A DNA stretch of 41,271 nt from a virus. Positions 33,641 to 39,895 of this stretch are shown one piece after another. A model generated the notes under the pieces. The model was not told the origin of the DNA, searched no databases, and saw nothing but the letters and a program-made list of their open reading frames with translations. Made by a program: the position numbers and the translations under genes. How positions within the stretch are numbered: position 1 is the stretch's first letter; every line of letters starts with the position of its first letter. The stretch is from positions 1-41,271 of the IMG/VR virus record IMGVR_UViG_3300010885_034267; one strand, written 5' to 3'.

Positions 33641-34653
33641 TTTTTTTCACGTTTTATTTTATGCAATTCTTTCATTGAACCACCTTGTGAATTTAACCAA
33701 TAATTTATGGCATTTTCATCATTTATCCATAAATCATAGTTATCCCAAGGAAATGCAGGGTGCATCCATTGTTCCCAACCCAACGGTGATGCAGGTTCTT
33801 CTACTTTTTCAGTAATTTGTGGAGTTTCACCATAAACTTCGTAAGTTTTTACTTCAGATTCAATATTTTTAGTGTATCCACTAATACCACCATCATCGAT
33901 TATCACATCTATACCAATTTCTTCTTTTCGTTTACCAATTAAACCATTAAATGCGATAATTAGTGCTATCGCAAGTGGGTCAAACACAAAAACTATTAAA
34001 AATATGAAGAATTTTACTACTGATTGTAATGGTACATCAAAAATCTCTGCTACAAAACGAAATCCACCAACTTCTTTTTCCAAATCCATATTGGCAGTTC
34101 TGATTTCGTTGATTTTTGTGTTATTTTTGATATTTTCCTCTTGTAAGGTGTTGATTTTTTGATTAAGTTTACCGATTTCCTTATCTCTGTTATCAAGTGA
34201 ACTCAGTAGTCTACTATTTACTTTACCTTTCTGAATAATCGATGATTGTAGTTTGGAATAATTAGGTATTTGTTCGGAAATTTGGGTAATTTGTGAATTA
34301 TTTATGGAAATTCGGTTTGTGTATACTGAAACTTCTCTTTCAACTTGAGATAATTTCAGATTTTGTTGTTGAAATGCGTTAGAAAGATATCCAAAAATAC
34401 CTGCTGAAGTAATTAACATCAATATAACAACGGCAGATGTTAAATACCACTTATTAAATCCTCTAATTTCACCCCAAGTTTGCTTTAAATAAGTAGCAGA
34501 CACAATTTTGGCAAACTCCAAAGAGCTTGCCATTATCATTACGGATATAGATGCACCACTAAATAGAATACTTAACCCCGATATAGAAAAGTATGCAGCA
34601 CATCCCGCGATTAATACGGCAGAAATACCTACTAAATATTTAAGCCAATTCAT
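33637..34653 (-). CDS. Multi-pass membrane protein with central coiled coil
   Basis: A 338-residue membrane protein. Three N-terminal membrane helices occur at about 6-24, 29-50 and 70-91 (LKYLVGISAVLIAGCAAYFS, LSILFSGASISVMIMAS, WYLTSAVVILMLITSAGIFG). A long coiled coil (VYTNRISINNSQITQISEQI; KEIGKLNQKINTLQEENIKN) is followed by a fourth helix around 210-235 (VVKFFIFLIVFVFDPLAIAL). The C-terminus is soluble and rich in Glu/Pro/Trp (PLGWEQWMHPAFPWDNYDLW). The ATG at 34651-34653 is preferred over an upstream TTG. This architecture recurs in aquatic T4-like phages without known function. The long coil flanked by membrane helices suggests a membrane-organising or lysis-timing role (inference only). 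Confidence 0.7.
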   Translation of the reverse strand: MNWLKYLVGISAVLIAGCAAYFSISGLSILFSGASISVMIMASSLEFAKIVSATYLKQTWGEIRGFNKWYLTSAVVILMLITSAGIFGYLSNAFQQQNLKLSQVEREVSVYTNRISINNSQITQISEQIPNYSKLQSSIIQKGKVNSRLLSSLDNRDKEIGKLNQKINTLQEENIKNNTKINEIRTANMDLEKEVGGFRFVAEIFDVPLQSVVKFFIFLIVFVFDPLAIALIIAFNGLIGKRKEEIGIDVIIDDGGISGYTKNIESEVKTYEVYGETPQITEKVEEPASPLGWEQWMHPAFPWDNYDLWINDENAINYWLNSQGGSMKELHKIKREKN

Positions 34654-34654
34654 A

Positions 34655-34831
34655 CTACCGCTCAATACTAATCAACTCATCAATTCTTTCAATAATCTGT
34701 TTAGTATCGTTCAGTATTTGGTTTAGTTCAGCAGGTGTTATCTGAATACCACCACTAGCTGCACCTTGAATGATTCTAAATCTTCCATGCAACGTTTCTA
34801 ATAATCCTTGTACTTTTTCTTTGTAAATCAT
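34655..34831 (-). CDS. Small helical protein, 58 residues
   Basis: The chosen ATG (34829-34831) gives a 58-residue protein beginning MIYKEKVQGLLETLHGRFRI, with a central AASGGIQITPAELNQILNDT and a C-terminal helix. The frame remains open upstream, but those codons run through the terminator of the hsp20 gene and are unlikely to be translated. The protein resembles small helical phage proteins of the 'ETLHGR...GG..ts.el...L......IE.I...I..E' type, frequent next to the membrane protein encoded downstream. The stop overlaps the following start region (TAG in GGTAGTATG). Function unknown; it may associate with the membrane protein. Confidence 0.65.
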   Translation of the reverse strand: MIYKEKVQGLLETLHGRFRIIQGAASGGIQITPAELNQILNDTKQIIERIDELISIER

Positions 34832-34834
34832 ATT

Positions 34835-34842
34835 AATAAATA
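34835..34842 (-). promoter_or_regulatory. TATTTATT element after the hsp20 terminator
   Basis: Coding strand ACAAATATTTATTAATATG, 3 bases before the ATG of the 58-residue gene and 9 bases past the terminator U-run. A promoter restarting transcription is inferred; the spacing would make the message leaderless. Confidence 0.4.
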
Positions 34843-34849
34843 TTTGTAA

Positions 34850-34881
34850 ATAAAAAAAGTGGTAGCACCATGCTACCACTT
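34850..34881 (-). terminator. Rho-independent terminator after hsp20
   Basis: Minus strand: AAGTGGTAGCA, loop TGG, TGCTACCACTT, then TTTTTATTT. The 11-bp stem is perfect with three or four G-C rich positions. It lies 25 bases beyond the Hsp20 stop codon. Confidence 0.9.
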
Positions 34882-34905
34882 CAACATAACCTGTTCTTAA
34901 CGAAC

Positions 34906-35286
34906 TTACTTAATTTGGACTGATATTCTCTTTGGTTTCTTTTCTTCTAACTTATCAACCGTAATAGTTAATAAACCATTTTCAATCTTTGCATGAATAG
35001 TTGACCAATCATATGTGGTAGTTTTTGGAATTGAAAATTTGTAATCAATATCCTTAACCAATGATTTTGCATCTTCTGGCTTTTCTGCTTTGATTTCAAG
35101 TAGTGAATCGGTAACATCTATCGTAACATTCTTTGGAGTGTGACCTACTACATTCACAAAGAGTTGTAGTTGTTTATCTTCAGTATGAGAAATGGTGTAA
35201 TTTTCATTTGTTTCATACTTGAATCCACTCGATAATAAATTGTTTAATAATGAGTCAAATGCTGTTGTTGTTGTGTTGTAATACAT
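34906..35286 (-). CDS. Small heat-shock protein (Hsp20 / alpha-crystallin family)
   Basis: A 126-residue chaperone with an alpha-crystallin domain. After a variable N-terminus the pattern is LQLFVNVVGHTPKNVTIDVT, LLEIKAEKPED, YKFSIPKTTTYD, and a last block IENGLLTITVDKLEEKKPKR. These correspond to the family's 'v.lpGv.k.di.v......L.I.g' and 'a...nGvL.i..pk' signatures, with an I-x-I/V tail (ISVQIK). Such proteins bind unfolding polypeptides without ATP; phage copies are widespread in aquatic T4-like phages and may assist virion protein folding. The gene is monocistronic by the evidence of its downstream terminator; its upstream gap (77 bases) shows no clear host-type promoter. Confidence 0.9.
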   Translation of the reverse strand: MYYNTTTTAFDSLLNNLLSSGFKYETNENYTISHTEDKQLQLFVNVVGHTPKNVTIDVTDSLLEIKAEKPEDAKSLVKDIDYKFSIPKTTTYDWSTIHAKIENGLLTITVDKLEEKKPKRISVQIK

Positions 35287-35362
35287 AATTATAATATTTT
35301 AATTGTTAATAATGGTATGTATAGTTCAACTTTTATACCAAACGAAATTAACTGACATTTTG

Positions 35363-36013
35363 TCACTTTTTATCATTACTTTGTGACTCAATTACCGTAC
35401 TCATATGGTCTGCCCAATGCATTATGTATGGTAGTTTGTATCTAACACTTTTGTTTGGGTCATATGTTTTAAGATATTTCTCATTATCTTCATCATACAT
35501 ACCATCTGTAAGTTTAATACCAAAATACTCAGCTTCCGAATATTTCACACCATATTGTTGTAATGTAAAGAATCCTCTATCCGTTATAGCCATAAAAGCA
35601 TCTGCTATATTTTTCTTATATAATTCTCCACGATTCTTAACATGCCAATCTGAATCATTTGGTATATAGTGTAGATTTTCTTTTGTTCCTAACTTACCAA
35701 TATCATGGTGCAATGCACAGAATATTAATTCTTCATCTGTGAAATCCGGTATCCCACCCATCTCAACGAACAACCCTTTTACTTTGAGTGCATTTTTACA
35801 AACATTAAAGATGTGGTCGATGTATCCACCTGGATAGCAATTGTGATAACCCGCATTGCCGCTAGCCGGTGATACCATAAGGTTTCCACCTAACTCTGTT
35901 TCGGAATACATAAAGAGTAGTTTTTCTAATCGTTCGCCGGTGAAGTATTTATTAATGATATTAATAAACCGGTCATAGTTCGCTTGTAGTTCTGCTTCTG
36001 TTTTCTGTTTCAT
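35363..36013 (-). CDS. HD-domain phosphohydrolase (YhaM-like)
   Basis: A 216-residue metal-dependent phosphohydrolase. NAGYHNCYPGGYIDHIFNVC gives the first metal His, ALHHDIGKLG the HD pair, and YIMHWADHMSTVIE the last Asp. The order matches HD-domain proteins and the opening resembles YhaM-type 3'-5' exoribonucleases ('yHha..GGlleHt'), although the N-terminal OB domain of YhaM is absent. It probably acts on nucleotides or short RNA. I take the ATG at 36011-36013; the frame runs further up to a GTG in the promoter. The promoter at 36043-36074 is a perfect host-type match, so the gene is expected to be early. TGACA/TGTCA half-sites surround its stop codon but are too weak for a terminator. Confidence 0.8.
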   Translation of the reverse strand: MKQKTEAELQANYDRFINIINKYFTGERLEKLLFMYSETELGGNLMVSPASGNAGYHNCYPGGYIDHIFNVCKNALKVKGLFVEMGGIPDFTDEELIFCALHHDIGKLGTKENLHYIPNDSDWHVKNRGELYKKNIADAFMAITDRGFFTLQQYGVKYSEAEYFGIKLTDGMYDEDNEKYLKTYDPNKSVRYKLPYIMHWADHMSTVIESQSNDKK

Positions 36014-36042
36014 TGTGTTTTTAAAGTTTAATTGATATAACA

Positions 36043-36074
36043 CAAATATACAAAAAATATTTTAAACTACCAAA
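36043..36074 (-). promoter_or_regulatory. Bacteroidota-type promoter of the HD gene
   Basis: On the coding strand TTTG (36071-36074), exactly 20 bases, then TATATTTG (36043-36050): a perfect -33/-7 match, identical in both boxes and spacing to the primase promoter. The start codon is 29 bases further, giving a short leader. Confidence 0.78.
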
Positions 36075-36085
36075 TAAATTGTGGA

Positions 36086-36517
36086 TTATTTTTGGGCGAA
36101 TCCTAACTTTCTGAAAACATTTATTGATTTCCTATTCCAGCTATCAACTTCAGCATATACATTACCATTTACATAATTTGAGATTACATAGTATAACATA
36201 TCCGATGCTCCATAGTTACGTTTGAATTGTGATGATTTAGAAAATACATTATAGATTTTGTATTGTGATTCATCCGATTGATGTAACCAACAATACCCAA
36301 ATAACTCCGCATCGTAACGTGCTACATATAATCTATCTCCATTCATTATCCGTTCTAATGCAGTATCTATATTAAACATACCATCCCAATCCAGTTCCCA
36401 ATTGAACATATCAATACATTGTCCAATCACTACCACATCAGTAGATTCTGTAATTACTAATTTGGTTGATAATTTCCGTTGGATTAAATCAGTAGGTTCT
36501 AATGAAAATGTTATCAT
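36086..36517 (-). CDS. GNAT-like acetyltransferase
   Basis: A 143-residue protein resembling small N-acetyltransferases that move acetyl from acetyl-CoA to an amine. The C-terminal half follows the GNAT layout: GDRLYVARYDAELFGYCWLH (beta4), IYNVFSKSSQFKRNYGASDM (acetyl-CoA loop region, here without the standard Q/RxxGxG/A in full), YVISNYVNGNVYAEVD and a final WNRKSINVFRKLGF, which matches the common 'N..a...yeklGF' ending. It overlaps the radical SAM gene by four bases (ATGA), so the two are translationally coupled and may act on the same substrate. The incomplete cofactor loop makes activity uncertain. Confidence 0.65.
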   Translation of the reverse strand: MITFSLEPTDLIQRKLSTKLVITESTDVVVIGQCIDMFNWELDWDGMFNIDTALERIMNGDRLYVARYDAELFGYCWLHQSDESQYKIYNVFSKSSQFKRNYGASDMLYYVISNYVNGNVYAEVDSWNRKSINVFRKLGFAQK

Positions 36518-37557
36518 ATCAGACCTCGTATGGTTGGTTTAATCGAATGTGTTTCTATAATATCATACATATTGTGTCTACAATTGTATATCTTTGTTAT
36601 CTTATGTAGTTGTTCTAAGAATGAATTAAATTGTGGATGAGATTCACTCCATATCTGTTTCTTCAAATATTGTTCTTCTGAATATGTTCCCCAATTACTT
36701 ATCTTATTAAAATAGGTAGTTGCTTTATTCTTAAATATTTTCATAATCATATCGTGAAAATCTCGCATTTCCAAATAATTTGTATCTTGTACAACAAATG
36801 AAACACGAACATCTCGTAATTTAAGTGTAGATATAAATTCTAAATTAGTTAGTAGTGTTTCCCAATTACCACCACGTCTTACTTTCTCATATGTTTCCTT
36901 AGTTGCCGCATCCACACTTATCTCTATTGTATTTAATAAATTATATATTGGTGCTAATTCATCCCAAAGTTCTTTCGTCAATAGCAGTGCATTGGTATGT
37001 AGATGTATATTACTTATATTCGGAAATTTCGTTCTATCAAAATTTATTAAAAAGTTTCTAAATGATTTTGATGCAAATGGGTCTGCATTACCACATAGAT
37101 ATATAGTCCGAATACTATTACCATATAACTCAGTAACTGCTTTAATCGTCTTCTCTGTGAACTCTACTTCAATCTTATTGGACATTATAACACTTGTCCT
37201 ACATGATTCGCAAGATAAGTTACAACTTCTATCAAATGAAAAGTTAACAGTAGTTGGACCTGTATTGTGTGTGAGTTGTTTAACTAAGGATTTTTCAGCA
37301 AACCCAGTAGAATCGGATTCGTTTATTAGACGTGAAAGATATGGACATTCCGTTTTGGAACAATAACGATACGAACCATCTGAAACGGATTCTCTAACTT
37401 TATTAGCAATCTCTCCATCCCAGACTCCGGCTAATTCAGCCGTTTTACCATATACAATTGGCAACCAAGTTGGACAGCAACCATATACATCATTATTGTG
37501 AATTTCCAAATAGTTGAATGGAGAATGGCAGATGTATTTATCTAGTATAGTGACCAT
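36514..37557 (-). CDS. Radical SAM enzyme
   Basis: A 347-residue radical SAM protein. The [4Fe-4S] motif CxxxCxxC is present as CNLSCESC near residue 113, following the strand TVNFSFDRS. Later YLCGNADPFASKSF matches the 'GGEP' region, and TIEISVDAATKETYEKVRRG with NWETLLTNLEFI matches the 'iSlDg....h...Rg....d....nl' block of SPASM-type enzymes. The N-terminal 80 residues carry four more Cys (CHSPF, YGCCPTW, YCSKTECPYLS), which may bind an auxiliary cluster or Zn; in SPASM proteins the extra cluster is usually C-terminal, so this is unusual. It lies between a Zn-ribbon protein and the GNAT-like enzyme. Target unknown; a protein or peptide modification is plausible. Confidence 0.82.
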   Translation of the reverse strand: MVTILDKYICHSPFNYLEIHNNDVYGCCPTWLPIVYGKTAELAGVWDGEIANKVRESVSDGSYRYCSKTECPYLSRLINESDSTGFAEKSLVKQLTHNTGPTTVNFSFDRSCNLSCESCRTSVIMSNKIEVEFTEKTIKAVTELYGNSIRTIYLCGNADPFASKSFRNFLINFDRTKFPNISNIHLHTNALLLTKELWDELAPIYNLLNTIEISVDAATKETYEKVRRGGNWETLLTNLEFISTLKLRDVRVSFVVQDTNYLEMRDFHDMIMKIFKNKATTYFNKISNWGTYSEEQYLKKQIWSESHPQFNSFLEQLHKITKIYNCRHNMYDIIETHSIKPTIRGLI

Positions 37558-37572
37558 TATATAGTTATAATA

Positions 37573-37842
37573 CTATAAAAGTGTTTTCTTTTTTTTAGTT
37601 GGATTAAAATGTATATCATCAACTTCTTTCCATTTATTCAATGGACATGGGTTGAAATCATTAGTAAATATCTTCTTACCAATTGGACACCCACATTCTG
37701 AACAAAATGGTATTTTTTTTAGAATCGTATTTTTAGAATCGCAATCATCACATATACTACCCCGTAACTCAGCCAATTTCAATTGTCTTTCATTTGGGTT
37801 ATTAGCAATAGACCAAGCTTCTATAATTTGTTTGAAGTTCAT
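37573..37842 (-). CDS. Small Zn-ribbon protein, 89 residues
   Basis: The protein has a helical N-terminus (FKQIIEAWSIANNPNERQLK) and six to seven Cys in Zn-ribbon spacing: CDDC, then CSECGCPIGKK, then CPLNKW. The 'C..C......C..CGCpi..K......CP...W' pattern is known from small phage and bacterial zinc-ribbon proteins. It ends with a basic KKKKTLL tail. It lies 15 bases before the radical SAM gene, and both lie in the same small operon as the GNAT-like gene. It may present a substrate or nucleic acid to these enzymes; this is inference. The reading frame and Cys pattern make the gene itself secure. Confidence 0.7.
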   Translation of the reverse strand: MNFKQIIEAWSIANNPNERQLKLAELRGSICDDCDSKNTILKKIPFCSECGCPIGKKIFTNDFNPCPLNKWKEVDDIHFNPTKKKKTLL

Positions 37843-37863
37843 ATCCGTAACAATGTTTATTTA

Positions 37864-37947
37864 TTACGAATTTTCAGTAACAATCAATTCACCAATTGTT
37901 ATCATAATGGTATTCATATCTTTGATTTCTTGTGTTGTAATATTCAT
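37864..37947 (-). CDS. Possible 27-residue peptide
   Basis: In the 144-base gap between the 505- and 89-residue genes, ATG at 37945-37947 opens a 27-codon frame ending in TAA: MNITTQEIKDMNTIMITIGE followed by LIVTENS. The peptide starts with a helix-like, acidic N-terminus and has a hydrophobic core. It has no Cys. It lies between an ATP-grasp-like protein gene and a radical SAM gene, which is why it is listed, but its length is near what chance would give in AT-rich DNA. No promoter or ribosome site was seen. Coding potential cannot be confirmed by eye. Confidence 0.35.
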   Translation of the reverse strand: MNITTQEIKDMNTIMITIGELIVTENS

Positions 37948-37986
37948 ATCGTTTATATTTTTAAATTATATTAAATGTTATGTATT

Positions 37987-39504
37987 TTAAGGATTACAAA
38001 TTGCACACGTAACGCCTCTGGTTCCTGAACATTTACCAGCATCACTTCCATCCGTTTGTGGACAACAATATTGACCCTTTCCACACTCGGCTTGGGTGCT
38101 GCATGATGTTGCGGGTGCCGTACATGTTACGTTGTGTTCAATTGCGGCAAATGATGTATTATCGGATGTTTGTGTTAGGAATATATGATTCTCTTCAACT
38201 GTAATTTCCCATCCACTAAATATTTGTCTACTCATTACAACGGATTGTACTTCTTTCAATACGGCAGTTAATTCTGAATTTGCTGTGTTGATTAGGATTA
38301 TATTATCACCAACTTGAATTGAATTGGGTGATTCCGATATGTGTAAATTGACAAATCTAACATTATTATTTCTTAATATTAAATAATTTGAATTATTTGT
38401 ATCTTCCCATATGGTATTATCCGTAAATGTAATAGTAACATAATCAACCACCTTATCAACTCGTGTTTTATTTAAAATTTTATTAGAGGTATATACTACA
38501 CCATCTACGAATGTTTGATAATCAATTGCAAAATCTGCTAAATTATTTTCCAAACTAACATTATTTGGATTTGGCATTATGATGGTTTTTACAACATCAC
38601 CATTTTCCAATTCCAGTGCTGTTTTAAATGTACCATCTGCCATCTCAACCTTATCTGTATCTAATAACTTTGGTTGGCTTATACCACCTTCCGCTGTAAT
38701 ATATTTAGTTCTATCTGTATTTGATAATTCAAATGTAGTGTTATCAAATGTAGAAGTTTCATCAATATTTCTGGTAGTTATTTTTGTATTTTGCCCGATG
38801 GTTATACTGTTCAGATTTGGTGGAAATAATAAATTGAAACTTCTAAATACCTGAATATGGTTTTGGTATAATTTAGTTGGGTTATAGTGAAACTCTACCA
38901 AATGATACTCTGATGTTACATTTTGTAATACAACATCTAATTCCGATTGGTTTGCTACTTTGAATAATTTCGGATATACATTTTTATCATAAGTGGGATA
39001 CACTGCTTTTAGAATAAAGTTTGGATGATTACCATTATCCGGTATATTTGTTATGTTATTAACCAAATTGCCATCCGTATCTTTATATGCAAATTGAGAA
39101 CCAAATGTTTGATTCTTAATTAGGTTTAAGAAATTGGTTTTAACTTTACAATACTCATCATCTACTAATGCAGTTGAATCATACGCACTTCGTATAATAA
39201 GATGTGTATCCGAATCCTCAACAAATGGAACAGTTAATCCATTTACTTCAAAATGCTCATACTCTATTCCAATTAAAGTGCAGAGTTCCTGTAATTTTAG
39301 ATATAATCGGTATAACCCACCAATGTATGAAATCTTTGTAAATCCATTTGAGTTTACGAATGTGGTTAATTGTGTTAAATCAAATATATCATTGGATGCT
39401 TCGACAGGATACCAGTCCATTCCTAGATTCGTATTTGTTTCGATTGGTACTAAACTACCATCACTTTTAAACATAAAGTCTGTTCCTAATAATACCGTTC
39501 TCAT
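37987..39504 (-). CDS. Mosaic protein: ATP-grasp-like part, degenerate Hint domain, Cys-rich tail
   Basis: A 505-residue protein of unknown role. Residues 1-260 look ATP-grasp-like: LLGTDFMFKSDGSLVPIETN with TN resembles the 'E.NtN' metal motif, normally near the end of that fold. HLIIRSAYDSTALVDDEYCK and FILKAVYPTYDKNVYPKLFK resemble nucleotide-binding strands. At about 278-460 there is a Hint (intein/hedgehog) pattern: DKVEMADGTFKTALELENGD, then VGDNIIL, and VEENHIFLTQ ... AAIEHN. The N-terminal Cys/Ser nucleophile is absent and no Cys, Ser or Thr directly follows HN, so splicing is not expected. The last 45 residues have ten Cys (CGKGQYCCPQTDG). It is not a signal-peptide protein. Domain calls are inference from pattern. 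Confidence 0.5.
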   Translation of the reverse strand: MRTVLLGTDFMFKSDGSLVPIETNTNLGMDWYPVEASNDIFDLTQLTTFVNSNGFTKISYIGGLYRLYLKLQELCTLIGIEYEHFEVNGLTVPFVEDSDTHLIIRSAYDSTALVDDEYCKVKTNFLNLIKNQTFGSQFAYKDTDGNLVNNITNIPDNGNHPNFILKAVYPTYDKNVYPKLFKVANQSELDVVLQNVTSEYHLVEFHYNPTKLYQNHIQVFRSFNLLFPPNLNSITIGQNTKITTRNIDETSTFDNTTFELSNTDRTKYITAEGGISQPKLLDTDKVEMADGTFKTALELENGDVVKTIIMPNPNNVSLENNLADFAIDYQTFVDGVVYTSNKILNKTRVDKVVDYVTITFTDNTIWEDTNNSNYLILRNNNVRFVNLHISESPNSIQVGDNIILINTANSELTAVLKEVQSVVMSRQIFSGWEITVEENHIFLTQTSDNTSFAAIEHNVTCTAPATSCSTQAECGKGQYCCPQTDGSDAGKCSGTRGVTCAICNP

Positions 39505-39514
39505 ATATTGTATT

Positions 39515-39823
39515 TTAAATAATTAACTTCTTCTTAATAGATATTACTCTTCCACAATTTTCATATGCTTCGGATACTAATGAATGTTCGTATATCCATT
39601 CTAATAATTCGATATACTCTTTTCTAACTACGGTAACGTATGCTGATATACCTTTGAATCGGAATATGATAATTTCATCTACGTCAAACTTCTCAGAGAA
39701 CTCATCTACTATATTCAACATAGTAACTAAATCTGATTCCGTTAGTCTGACACGATTAATGTATTCTTTCCAGTCTACCGTAATATATTTATCTTTTGAA
39801 CCACTTAATTCTTTTACATTCAT
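39515..39823 (-). CDS. Uncharacterised protein, 102 residues
   Basis: An alpha/beta protein without recognised motifs: YITVDWKEYINRVRLTESDL, VDEIIIFRFKGISAYVTVVR, then YIELLEWIYEHSLVSEAYEN and a basic IKKKLII end. It lies 10 bases before the 505-residue mosaic gene and is probably co-transcribed with it. Upstream, 25 bases before the ATG, is a TATTTATA element, itself inside a near-consensus host promoter (TTTG, 20 bases, TATATTTA). It may thus be expressed both early and late. Function unknown. Confidence 0.55.
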   Translation of the reverse strand: MNVKELSGSKDKYITVDWKEYINRVRLTESDLVTMLNIVDEFSEKFDVDEIIIFRFKGISAYVTVVRKEYIELLEWIYEHSLVSEAYENCGRVISIKKKLII

Positions 39824-39839
39824 ATCATATACACATATG

Positions 39840-39871
39840 TAAATATAGTATAAATATTTAATATTTCCAAA
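39840..39871 (-). promoter_or_regulatory. Overlapping host-like promoter and TATTTATA element
   Basis: The coding strand has TTTG (39868-39871), 20 bases, then TATATTTA (39840-39847, one mismatch to TAnnTTTG). The late-type octamer TATTTATA lies inside the spacer at 39849-39856, 25 bases before the ATG of the 102-residue gene. Two sigma factors could use the same stretch. Confidence 0.45.
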
Positions 39872-39895
39872 TTAATTCAAAAACGGATTGAGTTA

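Noticed and set aside
34832-34879. N-terminal extension of the 58-residue protein
   Set aside because: The extra codons run through the hsp20 terminator hairpin.
35352-35365. TGACA-TTT-TGTCA inverted repeat at the HD-gene stop as a terminator
   Set aside because: The 5-bp stem has a tiny loop and no U-run on the minus strand; it is not a convincing terminator.
36014-36043. Longer HD-protein start at a GTG
   Set aside because: The GTG touches the -7 box at 36043-36050 and the extra residues precede a good ATG at 36013.
38132-38680. Active intein in the 505-residue protein
   Set aside because: No Cys/Ser at the expected first position and no Cys, Ser or Thr directly after the HN pair; only a degenerate Hint pattern remains.
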